Assembly (NCBI RefSeq): GCF_958295425.1
Contig: NC_081135.1
Span: 24,863,613 to 24,927,612, forward strand
Direction of reading: 5' to 3'
DNA from: Solea solea
Taxonomy: Eukaryota; Chordata; Actinopteri; Pleuronectiformes; Soleidae
DNA length: 64,000 bases
Shown: one piece after another, positions 1 to 12,479 of the stretch
Position numbering within the stretch: position 1 is the stretch's first letter
How the letters are laid out: each line of letters begins with the position of its first letter
The notes under the pieces: model-generated
The model's input: the letters and a program-made list of their open reading frames with translations, nothing else
Database searches by the model: none
Told to the model about the DNA's origin: nothing
Translations under genes and position numbers: made by a program

Positions 1-717
1 CTCGGGGGCGTTCGAGTACGGGGCGTACGCAGACGAGGAGAGACTGCGGCGCCGCGTGCAGGCCGAGAGGCTCTCGCCGCGTTCCTACGTGCTGACGCTG
101 AACAGAGCTGAGAGCAGCGATTCTGGGACCTACTACTGCCTGGTGGAGGAGTGGCTGAGTGACCCAGATGGAGCCTGGTATCGTCTCTCCCGGGAATCCT
201 CGGGGTTGACACAGGTCGTGGTGAGGCAGCCAGGTAAGCCAGCTGTCAACATGCTCATTTATTTGTTTGCGTTCACATAAGCAGGCTGTGCTCCTCAAAG
301 CCATCTCACACAATGACCATACACACAGTTATGACTAGGGATGTCCCGATACCGATACGGACTGATACCGATTTCCATCCCGAGTTATGACATTCAAATC
401 ATTATCCATTTCATTCATCCTCGACAGTCCCCGTCTTTTAATGGTTTTATTCCACGCGGCAGCCGAAGGTGACCTTTTTCCGTCGTCTCCCAGAGCACTG
501 TTCCTTTGCCAGGTGTCATGTTTTTGTTTTTTTATTATTATTTCAGAATGAGAACATGGCATCTCTCCAACTGGAACACAGGGATTCAAAATGTTGTTGT
601 CACATGCAACTAAGACAAAAGTGAATGCCTGTAGTTTATATGTACACTGAAGCTGACACTGTCCCCACAGTTAATGAAGCTACAGCCCGCAAATGTCAAC
701 CTAGTCAAGTCACATTC

Positions 718-766
<49 letters not shown>

Positions 767-3700
767 AACCCTGTACAGCTTCACATTTTTCATTAAGGCC
801 AGCTTCTTCGTCTCGTTTTTTCATGCATTAACATTCCCCATCATCCACGATGGAATTGGCAGCTTGTATATCCACCGTGAGCTGCGCCGGCATGCACTAT
901 TGTCCGTAGTTGAAACAGCTGATCCCTTGTATACACAAGGTTCTCACTGCTTTCTTACTGGTTCTCACTCCGGCTTTCAGAAACCAATGCGTATGTAGAT
1001 AAGAGTAAAAAAAAGAAAGTCAGAGAAAGTCCGAGGAAAAAAAGAACAAAAAGGCAAAAGCCGCCAGAGCTACTGGAAGAGGCTGCCACTCGCGTTGGCG
1101 CCTGCGTACTGTGCATCAGGATTAAAAAGAAAACCTCAAATTGGATTTTAAATGATCAATGGCAAGACACCTTGTAGTGGGAAATGTAAGACCTAATGTG
1201 GGTTGAGAGACTATTCCACAGCTGAGGGGCAGCAACAGAAAGAAGGCCTGTAACACATGTTTATCTGTGGGAGCTTAGTATTAAAGGAATACTTCACCGA
1301 TTTGCATTTAGCTTTGTATTACTACAATAGGGGTAGTTTTTTGTTTTTTTTTAAAGTGTGCTTCCTAACCTCAGTTTCCCCTGAGTTGAAAAATATAATA
1401 TTAGAGTAACTGTTAGCAAAGATGGCCACTGTTTACATTCTGGGAATGAGGTCCGAATGAGGGCAGAATTAGCGTTGCAGTTCCAAGCCTCGGACCAAGT
1501 GTCACTGGTGGACATTTTTCAAACTGAGGGAAACTGAGGTTGGGAAGCACACTTTTTCAAAAATACTACCTAAATGCAAATTGGTGAAGTATTCCTTTAA
1601 GCAATTAGAGAGGTTAAATGTATTTTAAATGTATTTTCTTAACCATATAGGTTTGAACTTGTCCATAAGACAAATAGAAATTGCATTATAAACATCATGG
1701 ATATTCATTAAGGGGCTTGAAAATGCACTCACCTCGGACGTCATCCAGAAATCTGCCTGTAGAGGGGAGAGATGAGGGGGAGCTGTGTGCCAGCTCCTGC
1801 CTGCTGTCCTCTCTGTTTCTCATTTTGCTTTTAAAGAAGACCGTTCCAAGCCCATGTAAGCCAGGTCTTCACTGCCATTGTTTTTACTGCAATGGAACTG
1901 GGTCACCCCTGAAGCACTGTCACACACTTCTACAGACAGACAGACAGACAGACATACTACCTTTGGGGAAGGACCTAACCTTGCTGAGAAGTTACAGCTT
2001 CGTGCAGCACCGGTGGGATGTATTTATTTTTTTGTTTGCACTGTGTAAAAGTTTTGTGTCGTTGTCTGTTTTTCCTGGTTCGTGAGTTCTTAGCCTGGTT
2101 AGACTGTTGAGTTTCATTCACAGGTTATTAAAGTGCTCATGTTTGGGGATCACATGGCACAGACAGTCATTTTCCTCATGACAGATGAGGCAGTCTCTCC
2201 ATCTCCGAGACTCTCCAATATCCACGTGCATTTTGCTGCATTTATTGTCCAACTCTTTTAGACTCTTTCCTTTTTTTTTAGGTTTCTTTGCAGCATAGCT
2301 AAAACAGTTACCTGTCTGCAGAATAAGTTTGGTGTAAAAGCCCCAAAACTCTACCATCACTGCTCAATAAATCAGTCAAAATCTTCCCTTAAATCAAGAA
2401 GAAAACTGTAAAATCTCTTTCCAAACTAACACCTTCAAATTTGAACAGCGTCTGGCTGATAAATACTTTATTGATCTCCAGTGGAAAACTGGGTCGTGTT
2501 ACAGATGTTGCATTAAGCAGACGAGTTAAAGCTCAGATGTTGGCCCTCATAAGGCTGTCAACATGTGTAAACACTTTTTCTTATAACTGCAGCAGGCGTG
2601 TGTCCATGAAATATTCACTCCCCTGGCAGGGTGCAGCATGGATCCAAGTGCAACATCAGTCATGTGAATCCTTCATCTTGCACAATAGAGAGTGGCTTGA
2701 CGATCAAGGCAGATATTTTGACTAATATTTTTTTTATTATTTCTTTTTTGGCGGTCTTTTTGTAGGATTTTAGTCACGTTATGTATGTATGTCATCATCG
2801 TCGTATTCCTTGTGTGACTCGATGTCAAACGAGGTTCACAGTGTTGAGATGTTTTGCTATAAATAAGTTGTGGTAAAGCCAGGAAAACTCTCCACAGTAA
2901 CAAACAGTGGGCACAAGTGGCACAAAAGAAGAAGGAAAAGATGGACTTGGTTTATCTTTGACATTTCTGTGTGAAGTTTGCGTGCATGGGTTCTCCAAAA
3001 ACGATACAAAAACATGCAGATTGGGGATTAGGTAAACTGAATACTCTTAATCAAGGGTGTCACACTCATTTTAGTTCAGGGGCCACATTTGATCGTGAAG
3101 TGGGCCGGAGCAGTAAAATAATAGCATAATAACCCATAAACAACAAGAACTCCTAAGTGCAATTTCAAGAATATTATGCTTAATTTACTATTTGCACATT
3201 TACAGATCACAGTGGATTTAAAAAGGCACAAAACATTTTGTCACAGGTGTCTGGAACTGAAAAATATAGTATTGAAAATCATGAATTTATCCTGCGTGCT
3301 GGATTGGACCCTCTGGTGGGCCGTATGTTTGACACCCCTGCTCTTAATTGCCCTTAGGTGTGAGAGTGAATGGTTGATTGTGTCTGTATGTTGGCTCTGC
3401 GATCTCTCCAGGTTGTACCTTTTCATCCTATGTCAGCCGGGTTAGGCTTCAGCTGCCTCTGCAACCCTCATGGATATCAATTATTGACATATTACCATAA
3501 AAGCAGTTGGTATCAGAATCAGAATACTAATGTCACTTTGTGTTTTTTGTGTGACTTTCGCAAGGCTCTTATACTTTCCATCTTTCTTTTCTTGTTCCTC
3601 CTTCATTAGAGGTTCGACTGCAGGTAGAGGAGATAGAGTCGAATGTGACGGTAGAGGAGTCTGGTTCAATCCGGCTGGGCTGCACCATTCCCTCCCAGTC

Positions 3701-4755
3701 GTCCCGAGACTCCCGCTTCTCTGTGTCCTGGTACGTGGAGCACTCTGAAGACCAGGACGCCGAGGACCGGCTGGGGGAGGAAGACGAGGAGAAGGACTGC
3801 GTGTTCTCCATTGGCCATGACTCCGTCTTTGGAAATGGGAACTGCAGCCCCAGAGAGGAGGCGGGGCCCAATTCCCGCCTGCAGTTTGCGAGAATGGCAT
3901 CGGACCAGTATACCCTGACCATTCAAGGAGCCCGGCCGACCGACGCGGGGCGATACTACTGCCACGTGGAGGAGTGGCTGCTCAATCCCCGCAATGCATG
4001 GTACCGCCTGGCCACCAACGACTCTGGGTTCACCATCGTCAATGTACTGCAACAAGGTAAAGTATTATTATTCTGGCAGTTTCAGTAAAGAGGATATAGA
4101 TTTTTTTGCTGTAATATGCTTTCCTTATAATACATTTATCAAGAGAATAATAAAAGTCAACTTTTCAGATAGTCTGTATCGCCCCCCCCCCCCACACACC
4201 TCAAAAGAGCCGGTTTCTCCAGTCACAACATTTATTTTGCACTGGGTTCAACCACAGTTTGAAGAGTTGTCCACCCACCGTAATTAATGGCTTCTAAGGC
4301 AGTGTTGGGATCTGAAGAATTCATTTTCTCCAGTGTCAACAACTCGATGAGGATCGCTAAGTGCGGCAAAAACAGCCTTTTAACGTGCTCCGAGAGTCAT
4401 TAAATGCATTTTTCCTCAGGAATGTGCCATGCATAGTTTCAAAAAGCACCTGTGTGAAAAAAAAAAAAAAAAAAAACCTCTATTTGTTTGTTCATTCTCA
4501 ACAGAGTCGACCGTCAAGTCTGTGGTGTGCGCCAACGACTCCCTCTTCTACTTTGTCTTCTTTTACCCCTTTCCCATTTTCGGAATCCTCGTCATCGCCT
4601 TGCTGATGGTTCGCTTCAAGAGCCGCAACAACAGCAAGAGCCAAGAGGGCAAAAACGGGGCCCCTCTCCTGTGGATTAAAGAGCCTCACCTCAGTTATTC
4701 TCCCACCTGTTTGGACCCCCCTGCACTCAGCCTGCATCCTGGCTCTGTTGACTAA
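1..4755 (+). CDS. igsf3: Immunoglobulin superfamily member 3, last three coding exons (5' part outside window)
   Basis: Exons are 1-233 (starts before the window; donor CAG|GTAAGC), 3610-4056 (acceptor TTAG, donor AAG|GTAAAG) and 4505-4755 (acceptor ACAG, stop TGA at 4753). All junctions split a codon after its first base, so the reading frame continues. The first two pieces each end an Ig V-type fold, with D-S/A-G-x-YYC followed by an EEWL...WYRL stretch. This is a Leu variant of the Glu-Trp-Ile signature of the EWI family (IGSF2, IGSF3, PTGFRN, IGSF8). The middle exon holds a whole V domain: GC, WYVE and YYC Cys-Trp-Cys core. The last exon encodes a membrane-proximal Cys, one transmembrane helix (FVFFYPFPIFGILVIALLMV), a basic stop-transfer stretch and a short tail with LLWIKEPHLSYSPTCL. 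I recall that tail as typical of IGSF3 rather than its paralogues. The protein is a type I surface glycoprotein; EWI proteins associate with tetraspanins. The paralogue assignment rests on that tail. Confidence 0.87.
719..766. repeat. (GATA)n microsatellite
   Basis: About twelve perfect GATA units inside the igsf3 intron. Confidence 0.95.
1281..1600. mobile_element. MITE with long terminal inverted repeats
   Basis: The left end begins TTAAAGGAATACTTCACCGA and continues through TTTGCATTTA. The reverse complement of the right end begins TTAAAGGAATACTTCACCAA and continues through the same TTTGCATTTA, so 30 terminal bases match with one difference. The inverted similarity resumes further inward: 1352-1395, with GTGTGCTTCC and CCTCAGTTTCCC, pairs with about 1517-1558. 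The terminal repeats are therefore about 100 bp long with an indel. There is no coding capacity, which fits a non-autonomous DNA transposon. Both ends start with TTAA, which would suit a piggyBac-type TTAA target, but the superfamily is not proven. Confidence 0.85.
1932..1955. repeat. (CAGA)n microsatellite
   Basis: About six CAGA units in the igsf3 intron. Confidence 0.9.
3044..3348. mobile_element. hAT-type MITE with 8-bp target-site duplication
   Basis: The element runs 3052-3340. The left end CAAGGGTGTCACACTC and the right end GACACCCCTG are inverted copies of each other. They are flanked by identical 8-bp direct repeats CTCTTAAT at 3044-3051 and 3341-3348. An 8-bp duplication with CA(A/G)GGGTGTC termini is the hallmark of hAT elements. 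The interior contains GGGGCCACAT near the left and GGGCCGTATG near the right, as in common fish hAT-derived MITEs. It is 289 bp with no transposase, so it is non-autonomous. It lies in an igsf3 intron about 260 bp before the next exon. Confidence 0.92.
3355..3478 (+). repeat. Dispersed fish retroposon 3' tail, copy 1
   Basis: The stretch GTGAGAGTGAATGGTTG ... CCAGGTTGTACC ... TGTCAGCCGGG ... GCAACCCTCATGGAT matches three other places in this window in the same order (12520-12615, 16963-17126, 63536-63622), and a shorter one near 37740. Complete copies end in GATG-rich tails, as described for Rex3/RTE-type fish retroposons. The family name is inference; the multicopy nature is seen directly. 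Confidence 0.65.
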
Positions 4756-4943
4756 GGGGGGGGATGCTCCTGCCTTCCTTCCTCCCTCACACACATTGCA
4801 GATCCAGCTAACACAATGCCAGGGAGCACGTGTGGACTCCACCTTCAGACCTTACTGTCATTCACTGCTGTGTTGAATTAGTCAATCAGTTGATCCGTTT
4901 CAAAATTCCTACCCTGATTGCTGCCTGTTTTTATGTTAACAAC

Positions 4944-5043
4944 TGTGTGTGTGTGTGTGTGGACTAAAATGTGTGAGTGCAAAGTTGAAGGACGAGAGTA
5001 TCACAAGCTTCACACACTCTCTCTCTCTCTCTCTCTCTCTCTC
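4944..5043. repeat. GT and CT microsatellites in the presumed igsf3 3' UTR
   Basis: A (GT)n run at 4944-4961 and a (CT)n run at about 5018-5043. Confidence 0.9.
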
Positions 5044-5594
5044 ATTGTTTTCCGTGAAACCTAATCTCAAAATCTGCGTTTTGATTTCTATTACTCTGAA
5101 TATGTGTCTATATTTTTGAAAGGGAAGAAAAATTGCACCGATGAGATCATTGGCTGTTCTGGGAAGATGATTTAAGAGAGGGAAACTCTATAATGGACTT
5201 TGGCACTGAGCGGATGCCAAAAAAAAAAGTCTCCGCACTGATCCAAGAGCAGCCACAGCCTGGCCCACTATGTTGGTTGCCATAGTGATGCTCTGTGCCC
5301 ACTGACTTCATAGCTGATGACTTGGTTTCCAGGCTGCATAGAGACAAAGGCAAGGACACACAAGTCTGTGTCCTAAGTGAGGATGTGTGTGTGTGTGTGT
5401 GAGTGTTGGCCCACCTGCCTCCACAATGAATTTGACTTGGCAGACAGAAGCAGGTCCCGGTGTGCCACTTAAACACTGCCAGACTCTCTGGCCTTAGTGA
5501 GAGACCGCTCTGCTCTTCTTCCCTGTCCTCTTCCTCTCCCCAAAAAAAAGACAGCGAGAGAAATAGAGTGGAGGGTCAGAAATGATGGAGAATG

Positions 5595-5600
5595 AATAAA
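5595..5600 (+). terminator. Candidate polyadenylation signal AATAAA (proximal)
   Basis: Exact AATAAA hexamer 840 bases after the igsf3 stop codon. No experimental support; AT-rich DNA produces such hexamers by chance. Confidence 0.25.
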
Positions 5601-6840
5601 CACCTCTCTCCTGCTGGGGATATACATACTTCAACACATGGGATTTTTTTTTATAATTATTTTTATTTTTTTTTCAGTGCCAATTCCTCCTGATTTCCAC
5701 GCGGTCGGCAGTAATTGAAGTTTGTACAGAGTGGAGATGAAGCGGATTGTGAAAGTATGTCTGTTTACCTCCTGCTGTGGGTTTATGAGCCTTATGGGCA
5801 GTTTTACACCCATGTAAAATCAGTTGAATTGTCCCTTAAACATTGCACAGTGGGGGTCAGCACCTGAAATTGAATTCTTGCACATCTCTTCGAGTATGAC
5901 CACTCTGTCGCCCTGCAGATTTCGGAAGCCCAAAAGATGCGCCGTAGTTTAAAGACAACACTTGATCTGTCCAGAGCCACACTTCAGATTGCTAATGTGC
6001 GCGTGTGGTGAAACACTCTAAATCTGTCAACAAATCGACTCTTGTGTTTATTTTAGAGACTTTTCTATTTATTGTTTTATACTACTTTGCATAGCTTTGT
6101 AAGATTTTTCCTTTTTGGTTTTGAAATTCTCTAAAAAGAAAACTAAAAAAAAAACTGTGCTGCTTGTGTTGCCAGGCAACTGCACCAAGCAGATTATGTC
6201 AATATTCTGTGTGTTGGCAATGTGGTAGATGTAGAAATGCTAGATTCGTCCTGCGCATTGCAGTGTGTAGCATTTCATACCAGATTGTCAAGTTTGGTCA
6301 GTGTCAGAACACTGTATATCTACTGTATATCTATAAAGGACGTCAGTGTGGCTTTGCGTGTACAGTAGTCCAACAGACAAGTCACAACAGTGCATTTCAC
6401 TTACCGATCTTCTGCTTGAGTCGCGTTTATTTCGTGAAATGTGATGTAACACCGAGGTAGGACGTTTGATCAAAGTCGGCTGCGACTGAACTGTGGAACT
6501 GTCGTCTTCTAATCGTGGATTCCAGCTGCAGCTGTGTCTCTTCAGTTCCCCCCACCCGACAGAAAAAAGGCAGAAGGGTGGAAAATCTGTCACTTTCCTT
6601 GGAATGCAGCAGCCGGGAGTAGAGAGTAAAAATCCTCTACCTGACCCTGGGCCGAACCCTTTCACTGCCAGACTGGACAAGAAAACTCTTGAAAAACTTG
6701 ATAATGTTGTCTCAATCGTGTCAATATTGTGTATATTGCATGAGTATTGCAGGAGGAATTTTGATGTTTTGTAAACTTTAAACTCTTTGAGCATTATGTT
6801 TGTGTGACAGAGCAGTGCCCAAACACCTCCTCCGCCGCCT

Positions 6841-6870
6841 CCCCCCCGCCCCCCCAGCCTCCCCCATCCC
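6841..6870 (-). other. G-quadruplex-prone tract
   Basis: The minus strand carries four G-runs of 3, 5, 7 and 7 bases separated by loops of 2, 5 and 1 bases, which satisfies the usual quadruplex pattern. If transcribed as igsf3 3' UTR, the RNA would be C-rich. Confidence 0.6.
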
Positions 6871-7295
6871 ATTTACTGATTCCTGAGCCAACACAAAGCC
6901 TAGCCCCATTATTTACTATATTTGACTGCCAATAGTGCTCATCGAAAACCTATCAATTAATCTCTCTCAAGAGTGGGTGTTGTGGAGATCGTGTTTGATA
7001 TATTGGTCATATTTGTTCTTTTAATGCTTTGCTTTCACGCGGCACCTCATTAAATAGATTTATAGATCGTATGTCATTAAAAACCAAAAGGGCACAGCTG
7101 GTACTGAGAGTTCTGATATTTCAACTTGCTTTGCTATTTTATTTTTTATTTTTTAATTTATTCGTTCACCAGTTCCATTTCAAGTAAACCGTCGCAAATG
7201 GAGACGAGCTGGTGCTATTTAGTCATGTGAGTCAGAAATGTCATGCATGCACGGTGAATACAGCTACAGCTTATTAATGTCAAAGAAGAAGACCA

Positions 7296-7329
7296 CCCCC
7301 CCTCCCCCCCACCATCCCCTCCCTCCCCC
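7296..7329 (-). other. Second G-quadruplex-prone tract
   Basis: The minus strand has G-runs of 5, 3, 4, 7 and 7 bases with loops of 1, 1, 5 and 1 bases, a stronger pattern than the tract 430 bp upstream. Confidence 0.6.
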
Positions 7330-7882
7330 TGTGTGCTCATTATTAACCAAGCGTTTGCAGTTACATTTTTATTTTTTTATTTTTTTTAAACTGATGTAAA
7401 AGAATCACGTTCAGCAGAGACTTTGGCCACTTTCTTTAGTCATCATCAGTGAGGTATAGAGCGCCGGATGTCTGGATGTTGCCTGATGGTGCCACTTCCT
7501 GCCAAAATGATGTTGCTTTCATTCCATCTGTTGCACGATGGGATTGTCAGCTATAAAGTATGGGATGAAAGTAGTCCTCGCTGAATATTTTAAGCTCCGA
7601 CGTAGTTGATGAGGCAACAGTTTGACTTAAAGTCTTAGTCACATGAGGGTAAAAAAAAAAAAAATTAGAAATTAGGAGGACACATGATGCAAAAAAGAAA
7701 TTCTCTGAGCAAAGACGTTATCAACTATATTCCTTAAAGGGGTGTGTGGATTTCTAAAAAAATAAATAAATAAAATGATAGAATTGCTGTGTACAGTGAT
7801 TTGTGAATCTGATCCTAATTCCCTGTTTGTAAATAGTGTATAAAATAAGACCATGACGGTTGAAAAGTTGCCTCATTGACTG

Positions 7883-7888
7883 AATAAA
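7883..7888 (+). terminator. Candidate polyadenylation signal AATAAA (distal)
   Basis: Exact AATAAA in plus orientation about 3.1 kb after the igsf3 stop codon. It would give the long 3' UTR expected of this gene. Chance occurrence cannot be excluded. Confidence 0.25.
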
Positions 7889-8500
7889 ATTCAGCTTGTC
7901 ATAAACCATTCCGTGCATTTTAGGGGCCCCGGTTTTACCAGGAAGACATGGTGGAGCTGTTACTGGAGTGGAAGGGTCTTGTGACTGTCACGGTTGCATA
8001 CATTATGTGTGTCTTATGCATTTGCTTTGTCAGTAAATGCAGTCATGAAGCTGATTCCATCAAAAACGGGAACGACGTGGTCGGTTTGTTTTGAAAGTAG
8101 TGGATGATCATCGAGCTGCAGGTTCGAGAGTCCCTTGGTGCTACTGAATTGGTCACATGGTCCGGGATCCAATTGATTCAAAATTCAACTCATGTCATCT
8201 TTGCGGACCTTATCCAGGAAACTGTGAAGGGTCGCGCCGCCTCCAGATGTTCGGACAGGAAGTTGTAGCTGCATGTTTTGGCTGTGTGCTGGCTCCAGAT
8301 TTAGGTGTAAAATAGTTTGTGGTGATTTTTTTTTTTTTTCTTCATTTTAGCCAGTGATGCTTTATTTTCAGTGATGTATTTTTATATGACCACGGCTTGT
8401 TTTTATTTTATTTTTTTCCCCCCCTTTTGTTATTCTAATAGTTGCCATCGTGAACATTACAAAGGCACTTTGCTATTGTCCGTTTACTGCAATAAAATAC

Positions 8501-11500
8501 ATTCAGTGCATCTTTCTGTTTTTTTTTTTCTGTATTTGGGAATAGGTTAAAAACAATTTCTTGGTCCAGATTTGTTACATAATGTACTCGGGCTCTCTCA
8601 GCTCCCTTCCAAATCATCTCCCCTTCCTTTAATCATAATGTCCTGCAGTCAGGAGGGTCTCGTTGAGATGCTGTGGGGATTTTAACCTCTGCGACAACAC
8701 GATGGTTTATTTACTCTGCATGTTCTGTCTCTCTCTCGTTGTATAAGTGCATCTCTTGAGTGGAGGAGAGAGAAGGATTGGGTCAGCACATCCAGAAGAT
8801 AAACGATACTTATAAGGATCTCCTGCAGGTTAAGTGGGCCCTTTCTTTTCTTTCTTTTTTTACCAGCATCAGCAAATCGCATCAGTCATAACTCATAACC
8901 AACGCAGACTGACCAGCTTACTTTCCCTCCCTCTCTGTCAACTCCACGTTGTTCATAGACTGCTCTCCAACTCCTCTCCCCACAAATCCACATGAACTCA
9001 CATTGATTAACACATACTCAGTGAAGCCAAGAACAAATGCCGCCACCCATTCCATAAATCACGGTGACACGCATTGGTAAATGGCGTTCGCCCGCAAGAA
9101 GAGACAGAGTTAAGGTGTTTGCTTGTGGGGATTCAAGATCCTTTTCTGCATTCTGCGACGCACGCACAGTTTCCCCTGCATGAGCTTTTGGTCAAGTCTC
9201 GACAAAATAATTCATCTCGACTGGAAAAACAGCCTCCGGACTCGCAGATCTATTGATGCTGCGAGGGAAACAAATACTAGTGGTGTTATTGTCAGCAAGC
9301 TCCATCACAACTTCACAGGATGCAAAAAAAAAAAAAAACCATCAAATCCTCTTTGAGCACCATCTCCCTGTCCCACTTTCACTCTGATTTCCATTTTGTC
9401 AAGTGCACACCTTAGGAGGAAAGAAATGTCTTGCATACAATTAAATAACACTCACAAATCCATAGTCGCCGCTGAAGATGCACTCACTCGAGGGCCCACC
9501 TGGGCAGACATTAGGTCTACTTGCGTAGTGTAGTATGATCCAGAGCAGCAATCAGGCAAATAAATTATGAATTAACTGAGAAATGGGAAGCATCGCAGAG
9601 AATTAAGTCTTCCGCTTACTCCACTGTGGCGCATCATCGCACATATAGGACAGAGGAGTGTCCATGGAGATCCATACACACTTCTGCATGGATTAGAATC
9701 TGAAAATAGTTCATTACAAGAAGGTTCTTAGATGTGCAAACTTAACACAAAGTACACAGCGTGGAATCAATAAATCATGTAACGCAATCCTCGGCATGTA
9801 TAAGCTGGAGGTTGTTCTGTTCTTGGAGGTGGAAGGAAGTGATACTAAATGTTCTGGGTGTAGTGTGAGCGGTGTGCACAGCGTGTTGCATTCACCTGTG
9901 CCGAGCACTTAGTGATGATGTAAGTGTGAATCAGTTAGAGCAGCAAAAAAAGAAAAAAAAAAAAAAATAGCATTCACATTTTCAAAGAAGTGCTGGTTTT
10001 TCCTCCTGAAGGGTGAAATACAGGGGCGAGCAATAACGGTGGAAGAACAGATGTACCTCCTGTGCTGCGGAAAATTGCACCACAAATTGCTCTTGATGTA
10101 TCGGCAGCAGTGAGTAATCTGGAGGACGGTGTGATTGTATAAATTCTGCTGGGGGGGGGGGGGGAGTATAAAACAAAAAAAAATGAGAATCAATACTTGT
10201 ATTAAAGAGTGTGTTAGATAAAGCTGTTTATTGGGGGGGTGGGGGGCGTGCTCTGTCTGATGATTATCAGTGAAAGAAAAACAAATAATTCATATGCAGC
10301 ACAAAACAGAAAGAAGCATACTGAAATGCAAAAACCCTAATGGTCCCACAACATTCATTATGAATTAAAACATGCACAGATTTACAAACACGTGCACTGG
10401 AAAAAAAAAAATAAATAAAAAAATTCTCATCTCATCCATAATGGATAGGCACTAAAATTGTGTGTATAATTGTAACTCTGTCTAAGACACACTGAAGCGA
10501 CGCTATCGTTGCCACTACGATAGCATTCGTCCCCTGAGACCTATGGATTTATCCTCGCTCGTCTTTGCCGCCCGGAGAAGCCTGGAGAATCACATGAGGA
10601 GCTAATTAATTGTTGTAGGCTTTTGTTGTTGTATTTGTTTTATAGAGAATATAAATGGACATTTATGTACTGCGCCTTATTGGTGAACTGACCTTGGAAG
10701 ATGTATTCGTCTGTAAATTTCAGCCGATGCCATTTGGGTCCCAACGTTCCTGCTACGGTAAATCTTAAGATAACTGAACGATCTCAGGGAATGGAGCTCG
10801 CAGTTTAAGATACAGTCTCTGTGAATGGAAGAAAGACACCGGAGGCCTTTTCCAAACAAGCCGAGTCTGCAGCCATGTTGTAAGAACAGGAGCAGCCTGT
10901 AAGCTATTATATCTGGATGTCTACATGCTGATTTATCTAATTATGTGTTGGTTTAGTTAAACAGGTGGTGCATGTTGTTAAATCGTTGTTGTTTTTTTTT
11001 ATGTGCTACATTTGGCCAAGAGGCTATTTTTCATCCATAGCAACAGTGTCCACCTAAAAAAAACAGAACATAAAATTGAATTTACAGAACTATGCAACAC
11101 TGAAGTACGCAGAGCAGTGATGAAGTAGACAGAAATATCCCTGCTAATGGAAACATAATACAGTACATTAACATGCACTAACATACAACATGTATCATTT
11201 ATCTATCTGTCTGTCTGTCTGTGTCAATCTAGCACTCTGGTGCAAGCCCTCAGAGCAAAGAGATATTTTGTAAAGCGCTTCTAAACAAGTTGTTCTTAAT
11301 TGTTGAGAACCCTATTGAGACTCAATCAAACGAGGCCTTTATGCATAAGTAAAGGTGGTAACCACAGTGAGCTAATCAGCGCTGCGCATGTTGCCCTCCT
11401 GTGGGATGCCAAGTAATTATGAATGAGTTTGAGCAGGAGCAGCGAGTTCACTGACGTGCTTTTTAGTGCTGAGGATGAGGAGAGATGCAAAAAGACATCC

Positions 11501-12150
11501 TTCTACCACACAATGATAGCAGAGACACCAGGGATGGGGAAGGGTGAATCATGAAAGAGACAGTAACTGCAGCGAGGGAATAGATGGAACGAAATAAAAT
11601 GGCAGCCGAGCAGAGCAGCGAGAGAGACACACAAGAAAGACGAGTTGTACGGAACAAAACAAACAATACGAGAAAACAAAAAAGCACATCCTTCTGGGAG
11701 AGCTACTTCAAACGGTGTCTTTGGACGAGACCAATGAATATTTGACAGCGTGGGTCCTCGTTCAGCGATTCATCTCCCATGAACATGAATATTATCTGCA
11801 CGGGTATCATAACGCTCAGCGAGACCCTGGTGTAAAGTTTGCAGATGTAGATTTTTTACACCTATTCAGAGCGGGTGTAGTTGCTCCCTGTGGTGGCTGT
11901 GTGTGTGTGTTCCTGTGGGTGAAGTATCACTTGCGGCCTGTCTAGTGGGCCACCCTCCGGAGGGACCTGCTGTTTGGTGATCTATCCGCTTTACCAGTGT
12001 GGTGGTTGTACACGATGTGGCTCTCTGTTGAAGTGTGCACACACCTCTGCCTAGCACTGAGACATTCCCTCAAGGCAGCGCTTTAAAACTCAACATGATG
12101 GCTGTCTAACTCAATTTTGGTGTAAAATCTTTTCTGGACTTTCAATTTCT
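8501..12150. other. Intergenic stretch without recognisable genes
   Basis: Both strands are broken by stops and no conserved protein segment is visible. The stretch contains A-runs (9323-9338, 9956-9967), a G-run (10150-10164) and a short (CTGT)n run near 11205-11222. Confidence 0.5.
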
Positions 12151-12153
12151 CCT

Positions 12154-12156
<3 letters not shown>

Positions 12157-12212
<56 letters not shown>
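12157..12212. repeat. (GT)n-(GA)n compound microsatellite
   Basis: About 21 GT units run directly into about 7 GA units. Confidence 0.95.
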
Positions 12213-12479
12213 TGTGTGCCCTGTTTTCTAATGAACATGCCCTATGACAACGTCCATGCTGTGAAAGATGTGGGCTGTTCACACACGTGATCAGTGAGAC
12301 GAGGTGAATCACTGATGGATCTCTGACTATTGTACTCTGTGTCACTGGCCCCCCCCCAGCCTTTACTTCTACTTCTTGTTTTTGAGCACAGTAGACAATA
12401 GCTTGATGTGGTTGTCATGGCATCACACTCTCTTGTGAGTGACTTTGATGTATAAGTTAGAGGCCGGCATATGAGGTAG

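Larger units (their letters stand above)
4756..8500 (+). other. Probable igsf3 3' UTR and downstream sequence
   Basis: No coding sequence is recognisable after the igsf3 stop. AATAAA signals on the plus strand lie at 5595-5600, 883 bases further in a U-rich context at 7883-7888 relative position 7 kb, and at 8491-8496; the transcript may end at any of them. IGSF3 is known from mammals to have a long 3' UTR, so a multi-kilobase UTR is plausible but inferred. The stretch contains GT and CT microsatellites (4944-5043, 5385-5404), U-rich runs and two C-rich tracts at 6841-6870 and 7296-7329. Confidence 0.4.

Noticed and set aside
3610..4056. Considered as a separate single-domain Ig gene
   Set aside because: Splice phases on both sides join it to the preceding Ig exon and the following transmembrane exon, so it is an internal igsf3 exon.
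6288..6872. 194-codon open frame on the minus strand
   Set aside because: It begins with Gly residues read from the G-run, has no recognisable domain, and runs antisense to the presumed igsf3 3' UTR. It is most likely chance.
8121..8134. GGTTCGAGAGTCCC, similar to a tRNA B box
   Set aside because: No A box, acceptor stem or anticodon arm at the right distance; perhaps a SINE crumb, not a tRNA gene.
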